Of a stretch of 64,000 nt of DNA, positions 10,801 to 22,009 are shown piece by piece. Under the pieces are notes generated by a model. The model was not told the DNA's origin. It ran no database searches and was given only the letters and a program-made list of their open reading frames with translations. Source of the DNA: Vitrella brassicaformis (taxonomy: Eukaryota; Sar; Vitrellaceae); contig CDMY01001019.1 of the NCBI GenBank assembly GCA_001179505.1, positions 159,630 through 223,629 on the forward strand, given 5' to 3'. Positions within the stretch are counted from its first letter, which is position 1. Each line of letters starts with the position of its first letter. The translations under genes and the position numbers were made by a program.

Positions 10801-13359
10801 TTCCGGCGGGGCTGGGGCAGGATGGTCACCATACCTTTTGTACAGGTACGGAGGGAGGCCAGCGAGGGCAGGGCAGGGCAGGTCACCAAGCAACCAGCGA
10901 TCGATTCCCTCAAATGGACATTTGAATGAGTCAGTTGTAGGTGTTGCGTGACTGTGTCTGTGTGTGTGTGTGTGTGTGTGTGTAGGCAATGGTGTTGCTG
11001 GTGATGTGCGTGTACTGGAGTGCGTCCTACTGGGGCATCCACGAGATGAGCGCCGGGCTGAACCTCCTGGAACTCACCCCCTTCAACTCATACTATCGGG
11101 TACCTCCCTCCGTACCTCCATACACACATACATACATCACCTGAGCGTACCGACGTCAATGTCCTTCATTTGTGTGTGCTCTGCTGTCTGTGCTGTGCTG
11201 TGTGAATCCATGTGTACATGTGTGTAGGATTTTTGGCAGCAGTATTTCGCCAGCTTCCCGTCCTATGGCGAGGACGTCTTTGTGGTCTTCCCCCACCAAA
11301 CGCAGTGGTGGCGAAAAGACGTCAGGGTCAGTGAGACACACACATACACACATGCACACAAACCTACCGACCAACCGACACATGAGACTCACACGCATGT
11401 GTGGTGTGCATGGCATGGCTGTGTCTACTTACTTGGTGTATGTGTGTGTATGCGAATGTGTGTGTACGCAGGAGGCGTATATGGCATTGGAAGGTCGCGT
11501 CCGCAACGGCACCTATGCGTCCGACATGATCTTCAGCGGCATGTACGAGTTCTACAGCCGCACAAGCCAGGAGACCCTCGACGCGATGGAAGACGACCCA
11601 GCTCGATTCAACCGCACGTACGCCCACACGCACGCCCCTCTGCGCCGCCGCCCACTCCCTCCTTCACACCCCCACCATACAATCAATGGACTCACTCTCC
11701 TCTCGTGTCTGTCAGGCTGTCGAGATGGCTGGATCGGTCACAGTATCAGATCCTCAGGAGCGACTTCGTCTTCGACGCTGGTATGGATGGATGGATGGAT
11801 GGATGTGTTTACGCAGACGAACGTATCTGCAAATGTCTGCCCTCCATATGTGTGTGATCAGATGGTCTGCAGCACTACCGATTCCGCTTCTTCGCGCGGC
11901 AGAGGATCCCTGGGGCCGACCTGGTGGAGGGCAGCCGACACGACTGCAAACAGGCAGAGCAGGACACGGGTACGCACACGCACCTGAGCACCTGAGGGCC
12001 TCAGGGCTCCAAGACACTCACACCGCACTCTCTGGTGTGTGTCCACCATCCATCCATCCATCCGTATGTGTGTGTGGGCGTGCAGGTGGGCTGCTGCGTT
12101 GTTTTCCGTATGCGGACATGTTCCCCTACTACGAGAGCGACATCTCCATCCTGGAAGACACACTCAGGAGCCTCGGATACGCACTCATCGCCGTCATGAT
12201 CGTACGCTCGCTGACGATACGATACACACATGACATGCACACACAGAGACACAGAGCGAGAGCGAGAGAGGGGGGGGGGCGGAATGCATTCACTCACGTG
12301 TGGACTGTGGTGCCTGGCTGCAGGTGTCGACGTTCCTGATGCGGCATTGGCGGAGTTGGCTGTTGGTCATGTGCATGCTGGTGTCCATCGACGTGGGGCT
12401 CTTCGGCTTCATGTACCACTGGGACCTGCAGCTCAACATGATCACCATGGTCACACTCATACTCGCCATCGGTACGTACGGCCGGCACAACACAACACTA
12501 CACCCTCACCACCCCTTCACACACACAGACAGACATGTGGGCGCCTGCGTGTGTGTGTTGTGTGTCCATTCAGGTTTCTCTGTGGACTCGACCACTCACA
12601 TTGCGCATACCTTTGGCCACGCCGTTGGGCCAACAAGGTCCCACAGGTGCGCTTCGATATACATACCTGGGATGACATCTGGAGTCTGAGAGGCCCACTG
12701 GGGCGATGTGTTGTGTTGTGTTGTGTTGTGTTGTGTTGCAGGGCGGCTGAGACACTGGTGCTGATGGGCAATCCTGTGTTCCACGGCTCTTTTTCGACAT
12801 TTCTGGCCATGCTGATCATCCTCACTATGGACAGCTACATATTCGTCATCTTCTTCAGAATGATGACACTCGTAAGACTCACACAGACAGACAGACAGAC
12901 AGACAGGCAGGCAGAACGGCGAGTCATGAGAGCCACAGCCTCCCACCCACCCAGCCACCCACTGCTGCACCCACCCATCGGTGTGTGCAGGTGCTGTCTC
13001 TGGGGATGTGCCACGGCCTGCTCCTGCTGCCTGTGCTGCTGATATTCGTCGGCCCCTTCGACCCATACGTCCCCTCGCCCCTTCGCACCCGCATAGCCGC
13101 CACCAGCACCACCGGCAAGGGAGCCATGACACTCTCCCTACCGGCCACCACCACCGCCGCTATCAGCAGCAGCAACAATGGTAATGTGGCGATCAAGGTG
13201 ACGCCCCCCGGTTGTCAGGCTGGTGGTGCAGGCCCCCAGGGTCAGGTCGAGACGTGTTGTGAGACCAACGTCGAGGAGAGCACCAGCTACGACGAGGTGC
13301 CTTCCAACAATGGGGGCTCCTCCAGGGAATCCAGGGAGGAGAGCAGCAATTCCGTGTGA
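7808..13359 (+). CDS. Patched/NPC1/Dispatched-type RND membrane protein with sterol-sensing-like domain
   Basis: Twenty exons, all phases consistent, 1156 residues: 7808-8092, 8212-8325, 8472-8736, 8848-8988, 9065-9247, 9350-9473, 9545-9771, 9847-9962, 10083-10419, 10535-10845, 10986-11099, 11228-11326, 11472-11617, 11716-11780, 11862-11969, 12086-12201, 12324-12471, 12574-12646, 12742-12871 and 12991-13359. Two RND halves are clear. The first has GIGVDDMFVIFNSYALA (TM4 GxxxDD motif) after a sterol-sensing-like bundle; the second has ILAIGFSVDSTTHIAHTF and then NPVFHGSFSTFLAML. Large extracytoplasmic loops follow TM1 and TM7. The loop between the halves (10170-10700) is rich in Gln, Pro and Arg. 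The C-terminal tail is Ser/Gly-rich and probably cytoplasmic. The family exports or moves sterols and lipid-modified ligands using an ion gradient; the substrate here is unknown. The exon 18 donor could be 12637 or 12646, both in phase. Confidence 0.9.
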
Positions 13360-14642
13360 GCGGTGGGTGTGCCGTGGTGGATGGATGAATGGATGGACGG
13401 TGTATGATGGCAGCTGTCGAGAGCTTGCGTGTATGCATTCTGTGTGAGGCGCCGGTCGGTCTGTCTGTCTGTCAGCAAGGCAGTCAGCCAGTTAGCCACT
13501 GAGTCGATGCTGGTGGTGTCGTCGTTAGTTTCTGAGCCGTGTGTGTCGTGCATGCCTGCATCCCTGGCTGTCTGCCTGGATGGATGGATGGATGGAGGCC
13601 TCCCCCCGGCCAGTCTAGTCTAGTTGGTGCCTTTGCTGCGACCGACCGACCGAGGTACCGACCGACTCTACTGGGCTCGCTCCTGACGCATTTTTGTCCT
13701 GTTATGTACCCAACACACACGAGTGTGTGTGTCCTGTGTTGCCTTGTGTTCAGCCTTGTCGTGGGTTGTGTTGTGTTGTGGGTTGTGTACGTATTTATAT
13801 ACACAGCAGGTAGGTGTTAGGTCGCAAAGAGATAGATAGACAGATGGAGGGACGGACAGCAAGAGGAAGGAAGGCTTTTGTACAGACAGACCTGCAGAGG
13901 CAGATGGGATGGCTGGCTGAATGGACGGAGGAGGCAGGGAGGCAGCGAGGGAAGGTCGAGACGACCCATCCATGGAGACATACATGTGCGTGGATTTGCT
14001 TTTTGCTTTTCCTCCTGTCTGTTTTCATGGCATGTGTGCCTCATGGGGCTGGCTTAGCAAGGACTGGATGGATGGATAGATGGATGTCGTCTGCCTGCCT
14101 GCCTGCCTGCCTATCAGGCCCATCCGTCATACTAACAGACTTATTGTGTATATCTTTTTGATTGGGGCGATTAATCGAGGCGGCCCGCCTGACGGATGCA
14201 GATGGATGTAGTATGCGTCCATGCATCCGACCCGCCGGCCGGCCGATGACGTAAGCAGAAAGGCACATCGTGTGCCTGCCTGCCTGCCTGGCTATGTGTG
14301 CGTGTGTGTTTGTATGTGGTTTTGGAGGGGCCTGAAGAGGAAACGAGCAAGGAAGGGCCATGCCATGGGCTGGGTGGGCTGGGCTGGGGTGGTGTGGGGT
14401 GGAAGTGCATTCGTACCTTCTTGCATGGTGCGATGGATGGATGCTGTGGATGGATGGACCTGTGTGTGTGTGTGTGTGTGTGTGTGGCCATCTGTCAAAT
14501 AAATGTCGTATTTATGAACCACCACCCAACTTACCACGCAGCTAATGTGAGTGAGTGAGCCCGTTGATAGATAAAGGGCTTCTCTACTCTACTTACATCG
14601 TCAGTCAGTCACCGAGCAGAAAACCTGTGTTGGCTTCCGCCT
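13360..14642. other. Repeat-rich intergenic region
   Basis: GGAT, CTGT, GTGT and GCCT simple repeats dominate, for example 13570-13600, 14065-14110, 14270-14290 and 14460-14490. Open frames are repeat-encoded. I see no gene. Confidence 0.6.
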
Positions 14643-14851
14643 TCACTGCGGCGTCTGCCCGGCTGGGTACGGGGCAAACACGTCTGTCTCCAGCAGAGAT
14701 GTCTGCACACGCTTGTTGATCTGCCGCTTGGCCCACACCTCGCCTGCATCAACCAAGCTCTGCTTCTCTCTCTCTCTGCTTGCTCTCTGATCTGCCTGTA
14801 GGAGTCGCCCTCTCACCCCTTCCTGACCTTGAGTGTTTGTTGGCGGGCGTC
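14643..14851 (-). CDS. Orphan C-terminal exon(s), unidentified protein
   Basis: Minus-strand exon 14759-14643 encodes SLVDAGEVWAKRQINKRV and then SLLETDVFAPYPAGQTPQ before a TGA; the codon use and residue mix look truly coding. It can be joined in phase 0 to a 24-nt microexon 14851-14828 (DARQQTLK) with borders GCGAAG|GACGCC and CTCAAG|GTCAGG. I could not find a convincing 5' end: the open frame 15023-15277 lacks an ATG. This may be a fragment of a gene whose start lies in poorly resolved sequence, or a relic. Family unrecognised. Confidence 0.35.
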
Positions 14852-15304
14852 CTTCGCAGCAGGACAGCGTCACGTGGGCGATGCCCATGGGCGGTGAATT
14901 GAGGGACGAATTCCATAGGGTACACCATCGACAAACACCACTGCACGTGCACATGCAGCACACACAGCACAATGGGAAAGAACACTGATGCCCACGAGTG
15001 TAATCGTGCAGTGTGCATGGCATCATACGTACCGCAAGGTCTCGGACAAAGGCGACTGACTGGTCCAGGCCCCAGGGCCGCCTAAATCAGTGGGATCAGT
15101 CGCTGCAGGAGCTGCAGTGCGTGGCCATCGATATCCGTATTGAGTCCCCCCATGCAGTAGTCCTTGTGGCCGGAATCGAAGAATGTCCTCAGGCGATATA
15201 TCAGTGAAGAGGGATCCTTTTTTGTATACTAGGTAATTTACAAGCAATCTCTGCTGCGATCGCTTCTTGGCCGCCAAAGCTATTGATAGCGAGTTTTGGC
15301 AGCG

Positions 15305-15755
15305 ATGACGAGTTTCGTTGCGCCCCTCATCGTGGTGGCGTTCGTATCTGCCGCCCTGGCCGTGGCTGGGCGGGGGGAGTACTGCGAGGGGACAGGCTGC
15401 GCAACAGACGGTATGTGGGCACTATGAGCGAGCTCTACGGTGCACACATCACTCCCGGCCCACATACCGCTGTCCGACCTGCAGGTGCCTCGTTCCTCGC
15501 CGGCACTGAGGAGATTCAGACCAACAAGAAGACCATGGCGGCCAATAAGCACGGTGCGTCTGTATGGATCTGGATGGACACATGGATGGATGGATGGATG
15601 TCGTGTGTGTGTCCATCTGCGTGTGCATCTCTCTATGTGTGTGTGCATCTATGTTGTGTGCAGTCGGCGCGTTGTCGATGCTGCAGGAGAAGATCCGGAC
15701 CACCAAAGCCTTCATCGAGTCGGCCAACACGCTGGCCCGCTCATCCAGACAATAA
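15305..15755 (+). CDS. Small secreted protein, three-exon family (88 aa)
   Basis: Exons 15305-15410, 15485-15553 and 15664-15755, both introns phase 1. Exon 1 is a clean signal peptide, MTSFVAPLIVVAFVSAALA, followed by GRGEYCEGTGCATD with two cysteines. Exons 2 and 3 encode an Ala/Thr/Lys-rich, probably helical segment (GTEEIQTNKKTMAANK, ALSMLQEKIRTTKAF) ending in ARSSRQ. No known domain. The architecture (signal-peptide exon, short middle exon, Ala-rich helical exon, phase-1 introns) matches the gene at 35164, so they are probably related or equivalent in function. Likely secreted or lumenal. Confidence 0.65.
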
Positions 15756-15756
15756 T

Positions 15757-15910
15757 GGCAGGTAACATCGAGAGAGATGTCCACACAGACAGGCTGCAGG
15801 CAGGCAGGCAGGCAGACAGAATTGACAACCTGCCTGCCTGCCTGAGAAGGGCGAGGATGACGGGAATCTGACCCTCCCCGCCGGCCGGAAATTCGGAGGG
15901 GAGGGGAAGG
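15757..15910. repeat. Partial copy of dispersed repeat family A
   Basis: The stretch with GGCAGGTAACATCGAGAGAG, then GATGTCCACACAGACAGGC and CAGG runs, matches 19904-19960 and the reverse complement near 53940-53995. The following ...GGGAATCTGACCCTCC... resembles 54125-54145. It overlaps the 3' flank of the secreted-protein gene. Confidence 0.55.
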
Positions 15911-16014
15911 GCGAGAGACCACAGGGTCCTCATGGCCCTCGAGAAAGACTTCCCCTTTCGCCCTTTGTCGCAGCTGAAGCTCTCTTCTCACCTCCAGAAA
16001 GAGGCCGGGCGCTT

Positions 16015-16609
16015 TCAGCAATGGATCCCCAATATATCCGTCGCTGCCCGCAGAGAGAGACCTGCACACTCGATGTCGTCCAGCAGCAGGAAGCCGCGTG
16101 AGTGCCGGTCGAGGGCAGAGAAGGCCCGGAAGGACCGGTCAAACGATGAGATCAGCCGCCCGACGCCTCACCTGCATGGACGACAGTATGCACTGATCGG
16201 TCGGTGAGAGTATCGTTGCTTACGTACGATGGCTCTAAAGACCTCCCGTGAGAGGCCTGGCGGTTGCTGGTGACTGAGCCCCTCCACCACCCACAAGTGC
16301 TGATGCACAGGACCGTACCACACCACACCACCAGCAGCCATACCCGTGCCTTGTTTGTGTCCATCCATCCTTTTCTGCCGACCCACCTGAATGTCACTTT
16401 TGACGAATGGGAAGCCGAACACCGCCAGCAGGGCGCCCTTGAGCTCTGCGCGCGTCAGCACCCCCTTCGAGCCGTGGTCGAAACGGCAGAAGATCCTATC
16501 CACGTCACCATCTCGGCTCCGCCATGATTCGCATGATGAGAGCACCTGAATGAACGAAACAATGCCACACACACGACGCACAGAGAGTGACCTGACGGAT
16601 GATCTGCAT
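16015..16609 (-). CDS. EF-hand protein resembling EFCAB11
   Basis: Minus exons 16609-16592 (MQIIRQ), 16545-16387, 16299-16224 and 16166-16015; phases close to 134 residues. The first EF-hand-like unit reads VDRIFCRFDHGSKGVLTRAE followed by LKGALLAVFGFPF; the third reads SFRAFSALDRHSRGFLLLDD. Layout and spacing match EFCAB11 as I remember it (first hand, LFGY-type helix, linker ending in a GFL.IV-like stretch, third hand with RGFL). The canonical loop acids are partly replaced (DHGSKG, DRHSRG), so calcium binding may be weak. The start is uncertain because the open frame extends upstream into the divergent gene. The 3' end is uncertain too: an alternative splice near 16062 would lead to a frame containing SDGYIG, which looks like the fourth hand. 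Confidence 0.6.
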
Positions 16610-16795
16610 CTGTCCTTCATTCAGCTGACCTTTTCGCACCTCGTCAGCAGCTATCGACGCCGGCGACGAATGGAAACGCCATTGCTGAAGATTGAGGTGT
16701 GCCTGTGAGGATGCTGCAGGCTGCCCAAGGGACAAAGGAGGGAAATCTCCTCCCTCTCCTCCCTCAATTTCCAAGCTCGTAATTGACGACGGATC

Positions 16796-19178
16796 ATGGC
16801 TTTTCTCGGCGACTGGTATGGCTATGACTATGACCATGAAGACGATAGCCGATTGAGGCGAGAAAGTACGTGGATCTTCCCTCGCCTTGATACGTTCCTC
16901 GAATCAATCACTCTGAATCTGGTGTGTGGATGTCAATTGGTGGATGTGTGTGTAGATGTCAGTGAGACCCCTCTGAATGGACCCCGTGTGTTGGCGCTGT
17001 TCAGTGTAGAGGTTTCTGACATCGCTAAGGGCGAATCAGGTGAGCGGGTGGGGATACGCTCCTCGAGCACAGCCCCATTGGCAGCTGCCCCGGCCGGCTT
17101 GCTTGTGTTCCATCTGTGCGTGCAGTTGCCCTTGTGCTTGGCACGCGAGACCCCGTCGCCATGAGTCCCCCGTCGCCGACTTGCCCGAGGTGGTCTCTGT
17201 CTGTGGTCCTCCCTTCCAAAAGTGGAAAGCTTCATGAAGGGCTGTACAGTCGCACCGACTTCGTAGTGAGGTGCAAGTACAGCTACGGCATCATCGGAGC
17301 CAACGGACAACTGACGCGTCGCGAAGAGGGAGGCACGCGGCGGGTGAGGGCGGGCAAGACGCCTCATCTAGTCTTCGTCAAGGACACATATGGGATGTGG
17401 GAGGGCAAGACGGATGCGGTGTCGCTGAAACCAGCTGAAGCCTCCGCACCGACGGTGAGTGATGAGGCAACCACACACCAATGAGGCAGAGAGACACGAC
17501 GACCGTGGTGCATGTGTGTGTCGATCAATCAGGGGCCCTCGTTCGTCTGGGGGTCGTCCCCTCCTCCAGCGCTCTACGCCACCGTGCCGCCCGACCAGCC
17601 CCTCACCTTGCCGCACCGAGTGAGCATCTGGCGACCCTCCACTGCTTGGTCGGCAGGCCTCTCCGAGTCGAATCTCAGCCCTAACAACGTCAGCATCGAT
17701 TTCCGCGGCGCGGACCAGCTGACGAGGCAGCTGGTTGTTGGCATCGCCTGCAATGTCATCAGTGAGGGGTCAGCCCGAGACCTCCTCCACCGAGGCGCCG
17801 AGGGCAATCAGATCGTTAGGGCGTGGTCCATCGTGTCGGCCGTCCGCGAGATGAGCCTGCCCCGACTTGCCGCAAAGCACCTGGACGAGCCCGAGGCCGT
17901 CGGCGTGATGCGCGTGCTGCTGGACGCCGGCGCCCCCAACATCCCACCAGACAGACACAGCGACCGCGACAGCGCAGTTCGCAGGGCCGCGCTGGCCGGC
18001 AAGTGTGGTGTGCTGGACGTCATGCTGGAGCCGCAATACGGCATCTTAGCTGCCGGACACTGCCTGCTGGCGGCGGTGTGTCGCAGCAAGTCGGGCTCTG
18101 CCGACAAGCTGCGTGTGGTCAATGCTCGGCGAGCGGGACGTGACAGTGCTGTCGGAGAAGGGCGACGACGGGTGGCGGCCCATCCATCACTTCAGTTCAA
18201 GGCCACTGAGCGACAAGAAGCTGCAGGAGCAGCTCATCGACTAAGTACTTCGCCGAGAAGCTGGGGGCGGATGTCGTCAACACACCCGTCCAGCTCCCTC
18301 CCCCAATTCGCCCTTTCTCCGCGGACCAGGAGTGCAGGTGGCCCCTCTCCATAGCTCATCTCGCGTACGGCAAGTACCACGACAGAGCGGATGCGACCAT
18401 TGAGCGTCTCTATCGGTATGGGGCGGCGCGGCACATCAACACCACCGACAGCCAGGGCAACACGGCGCTCACAGATGCGGCAGCCCGATTAGACTGCCCC
18501 AATGAAGCCCTCGTCGGTCTGCTCGAGCACGGCGCATCTGTGGCGACTGCCGGGCTCACACAACAGGAGCCGAGCAACTGGTGGGGGCTCCTCCGTAAGG
18601 AAGGAAGAGCCAGGCTGCTCACGGCATACTCTTCCTCCCTCAACGAGTCCATCCCCCGCCTGGCCCTGCAGACCATCAACGCGTCCCTCCGCCCATCACG
18701 CAGCCTCATGGCGTCCCTCACCCAGCCGGTCCCCCTCCGCAGCCGCACCATCGCCCTGCCGTCTGACGTCCTGACGACCATCAACAGCTATCTCGCCCCC
18801 ACCAACCAGACCGACAGCCCGCCCCCTCCCATTCCCATCGGCGATGAGCCTATCGGCACACAAATCAACCAAGCTGTGCGCCAGTACGCCCTGATCGCAG
18901 CGCGTGTGATGTGCCTGCCGGTGAAGCAGCAGCAGGAGGGCAGCCAGGAGCGTCCGCAGGGGCACGGCAACGTTCGTGTGGTGGGGAGGCCCGGCGTCGC
19001 TGCGCTGCGATGCTTCGCCGTGGGGGGCGCCCCCCAGCCGCAGCAGCGGATGGGTGTGTGCGAGGTCATCGCTCGGGCAGTGAGGCTGGAGGCGTCGCGA
19101 TACGGCATCGGCGTGACCCTCCGCCACAACGTCATCAACAATGACGCCCATGTGCTGGGCGCATTGGCGGTCGTGTAG
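16796..19178 (+). pseudogene. Ankyrin-repeat-like protein gene with two apparent +1 frameshifts
   Basis: Exons 16796-16865, 16956-17039, 17126-17454 and 17533 onward are joined in phase. The product starts MAFLGDWYGYDYDHEDD; a middle segment (17126-17800) has no known domain; then come ankyrin-like units such as AVGVMRVLLDAGAPN, DSAVRRAALAGKCGVLDVML and, further on, NTTDSQGNTALTDAAARL with EALVGLLEHGAS. Reading continuity breaks twice inside one exon: near 18121 coding character jumps one frame to MLGERDVTVLSEKGDDG, and near 18242 it jumps again to KYFAEKLGADVVNTP, which stays open to TAG 19178. Each shift is the same sense (one extra base). Either the assembly has two single-base errors or the gene is decaying. 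Coding character persists after both breaks, which favours errors or very recent decay. Confidence 0.6.
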
Positions 19179-19510
19179 CGACAGATCTATAGACCAGACA
19201 GGCTGTCTGGCGATCTTTCGGTAGGTAGAGGGGCTTCTTGTTGACGGACTGATTGCGTTCGTTTGCCCGAAGGGTTCCTGCATGGTGTAGATACATACGT
19301 TGCATATATATATATGTGTGGGTCTGACGTGTGGTGTGTGCGCATGTGAGCTCTGGATGTGTGTCTCGCTGCCAACTGTCGTGCCTTTCTCTCCCCCACA
19401 TCTCCTTTATCGAGCTGCCTGTCTGTCTGTCTGTGGTGCCTGTGGTGCGGTGCAAGTGCGACGTGAGTGTATTCGTGGATGCGACGCGATAGCATTTTGA
19501 CCTCTGCGAT

Positions 19511-19554
19511 AAGATTGAACACTTTATCGGTAGCACAAAGAAGTGTTCAATCTT
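19511..19554. repeat. Perfect 14-bp inverted repeat (hairpin)
   Basis: Left arm AAGATTGAACACTT (19511-19524), right arm AAGTGTTCAATCTT (19541-19554), 16-nt loop. It is followed within 40 bp by a second hairpin. Confidence 0.7.
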
Positions 19555-19593
19555 ACGAAAAAATCATCAACGGCTCACGCATGCGTCCGATGC

Positions 19594-19613
19594 CACAAGC
19601 AGTGCTGCTTGTG
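19594..19613. repeat. Perfect 9-bp hairpin
   Basis: CACAAGCAG (19594-19602), TG loop, CTGCTTGTG (19605-19613). It sits just after the 14-bp inverted repeat. Confidence 0.6.
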
Positions 19614-19739
19614 CTATCGCATCACGGCCTCCACGAAGGATTGCCTCTTAAGTGAATGCACGCAATGGGCATTGCAAACACGTGAAGATACCCCTTCTTG
19701 CGCAGAGGTTTGGTTTCTCACTCACATGATACTGGTCTG

Positions 19740-20110
19740 AGATCCCCGTCAGATCTCTCGCTAAAGAGCACTTTGTTGACAGCGATGATGGGCATGGCGA
19801 CCAAGTATTTGCATACTACTCGCCGATTGATTGAGAGCTTCAGCGGCACACCGATTGATATCAATTGATCCACACGATTCATACCTTGAAAGACACGCAC
19901 AGACAATGGCAGATAACATCGAAAGAGATGTCCACACAGACAGACAGACAGGCAGGCAGGCAGCTTACCCTTAACCACCACCACGGTGACCCACGGATTA
20001 GAGAATTCTGCGACGGCGGCATATGGATGTATAGTGTACACAACTGCACTGGCACAACTGAGGCGTCCATCCAAATTTACGGTGTTGACGTTCGCCTTGG
20101 AGGTTGACGC
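19740..20110 (-). repeat. Dispersed repeat family A with coding-like core
   Basis: Read on the minus strand this matches 53870-54135 on the plus strand across several hundred bases, including an intron-like CTGCCTGCCTG...TTTCAAGG segment. The core encodes AVAEFSNPWVTVV.VKGK, then after the intron-like stretch NRVDQLISIGVPLKLSINRR and CKYLVAMPIIAVNK. The other copy reads AVAEFFYPWVTVVKVKG and NRVDESIGVPLKPSIKRR then CKYLVAMPIIAANK. Length differences are 6 nt each, so frame is kept. Confidence 0.6.
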
Positions 20111-20302
20111 GTGTATTAATCCATCCAACGAATTTGCATTGTCATGTGCCTTGCCTTGCCGAATGAATGCACGCGACAGGTGGCACTGCGGGCAACAGGG
20201 CCACATACGGAGCGGCTGACAAGGCCAACACTACCAACCCCATCGAAGGCCCCCTTCGCTTGTTTCCTCTCCCTCGTCACCTTTGGCTTTGGCTTTGCTT
20301 TG

Positions 20303-20399
20303 CTTTGCTTTGGATTGATTGTCTCCCCTCCGTCGTGGCCTTTCGCCTTGGGCCTTGCTTTGCTTTGGATTGATTGTTTCCCTTCCGTCGTGGCCTTTC
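20303..20399. repeat. Tandem duplication, about 42-bp unit
   Basis: TTTGCTTTGGATTGATTGT followed by C/T-variant CTCCCCTCCGTCGTGGCC occurs at 20303-20344 and again at 20358-20399 with two substitutions. Confidence 0.65.
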
Positions 20400-20404
20400 A
20401 CAGG

Positions 20405-20462
20405 GTTTCGGTTTGCTTAGGTTTGTTTGGGTTTGCTTAGGTTTGCTGGGTTTGCTTTGGGG
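20405..20462 (+). repeat. TG-rich telomere-like degenerate repeat
   Basis: Units of GGTTTGCTTAGGTTTG and GGGTTTGCTTAGG alternate with GG/GGG runs, ending in GGGGG. It resembles a degenerate TTTAGGG/TTTGGG array. Confidence 0.5.
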
Positions 20463-20878
20463 GCTGTACCCGCTGCATGCCTCCATCGAAGAGCATTAAG
20501 AGTTCAGAATACATTAACCAGGCTTGGTTGATCAGTGAACAGGCAATAGCGAGGCACATGTCGAGGAGAGACACATCATATGACACGTGCGATGCTGGCC
20601 GAGTATTGCGTATACCCCACAGCCGACAAATGCACCCGCCACGAAACTATGCCCAACCTGGTGGCCATTGGAGGAGGGTCACCGAGCACACATTGTAGAA
20701 ATGATTGTATTCGGCCATATATGTGAGGCTGGTGGGCGTGCCACATCACACCACTAAGCAGCCGTGACGCCACGACGCTTCCAAGTCATCTTCCCATCGA
20801 TCAACCGCCTCTTCCGCCCTGCGTCCATTCGTCCATCACCACACCACATAGACCGGCAGCAAGCCAACGCTTCTCGCA

Positions 20879-21739
20879 TCATACACCCCCACCACCAGCA
20901 CCCTGCTGCTGGCCCGACGAGCCCTGCTGAGAGTGAGCGTCGACAGCCTCGCTTGAGCCCCACCTGTGCACCTGCACGCCATGCCATCCATCCATCCATC
21001 CATCCATCCATATAGAGAGAGAGAGGAGAGGAGTAGAAGACACACAATATTCGTCTCTCCTGACCGTTGCAGCCACGTCAGAGACACCTGAAGAAGACGC
21101 GTGACAAATACAGTATACATACATGGGGGCCGCTTTGTCGACTACGCTGATGTGCGTACTTTCTGACACGATCGAGGAGACCGCACTTGCGCCTGGCAGA
21201 CAGACACACAGACACACAGACACACAGACACACAGAACGAACGCTCAGAGTGCACCCACCAATCAACACGAAAGAGTACAGTAGGTGCATGATGCCACAC
21301 CATACCAGATAAGGCGAGCTGGGACATCCTGCGGCCTGCTGTCCGAATCGCCACGTCGGGATTCTGCACCTCATGAGACAGCTGCAGCCAGCCACCAAGC
21401 CAGTGAGTGCAGTGCACCCAACAAAACAATCCCAAACCGACACACTGCAGTGGAGGCTCCAGCCACGACTCCGGCACCCACACACTCACCGTATCAATGG
21501 TGTTCATGACAGACGCCGTCACGAGTGTCAGGCCAGTCGGGCGCCGCTCAATGCGCTGCACGGTGAGGGGTCTCCTCTCGCCCTTCCTGCCGGGCCACAC
21601 AATGGTGCGGGCGGCCACCCTCTCGGCCGCTGGGGGGTCGCAGAAGACCACGCAGAAGCCATTCTTGACCTGCTGGGAGGCCACGCGCTGCACACGAATC
21701 ACAGGGGCCACCCAGCAGAGCTGCATGACAGCCACACAA

Positions 21740-21770
<31 letters not shown>

Positions 21771-22003
21771 GAGAGGGATGGAGGGAGTGGCAACACGCGC
21801 AGAGTCCTTACCAGGTTGAAGACGGCGGTTTCATCGACGCTTGAAGGGAAGTCGGATATCACGAGGGTGGAGTTGACGTCAAAACCTGCAGGCTGCAATA
21901 CATACGTACAGAAAGGGAAGGAGGCCAAGGACAGGCGCTGCCTGCTCGGCAACTAGCTGCTCGAGCTCTCCCGTGACCTACTCACCTCTTTGAAGGCCTT
22001 CAT
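20879..22003 (-). CDS. Protein with RRM-like fold
   Basis: Minus exons 22003-21986 (MKAFKE), 21892-21812, 21720-21490 and 21381-21306, then a 3' part to stop 20881-20879 whose splicing is less certain (an open frame runs from about 21213 to 20879). The N-terminal half reads NSTLVISDFPSSVDETAVFN followed by LCWVAPVIRVQRV, QVKNGFCVVFCDPPAAERV and ARTIVWPGRKGERRPL. This has RNP2-like LVISDFP and RNP1-like KNGFCVVFC in the right order and spacing for one RNA recognition motif of about 80 residues. The C-terminal part (LSHEVQNPDVAIRTAGRRMS, later SSEAVDAHSQQGSSGQQQ and a Gly run) is low complexity. Probable RNA-binding protein; target unknown. Confidence 0.6.
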
Positions 22004-22009
22004 CTCATT

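Larger units (their letters stand above)
19179..20878. other. Repeat- and hairpin-rich intergenic region
   Basis: It contains two hairpins (19511-19554, 19594-19613), dispersed repeat A (19740-20110), a tandem duplication (20303-20399), a TG-rich telomere-like tract (20405-20462) and a GGAT tract at 20980-21010. No confident gene apart from the coding-like fragment inside repeat A. Confidence 0.6.

Noticed and set aside
15023-15277. Minus-strand frame with plausible sequence (NYLVYKKGSLFTDISPEDIL)
   Set aside because: No ATG and no clean donor leads to the downstream exon at 14759; too weak to call.
18696-19283. 195-codon minus-strand open frame
   Set aside because: Lies opposite the ankyrin-type exon; residues (HIS/ARG-rich, PSTRSPSTYRK) look like shadow translation.
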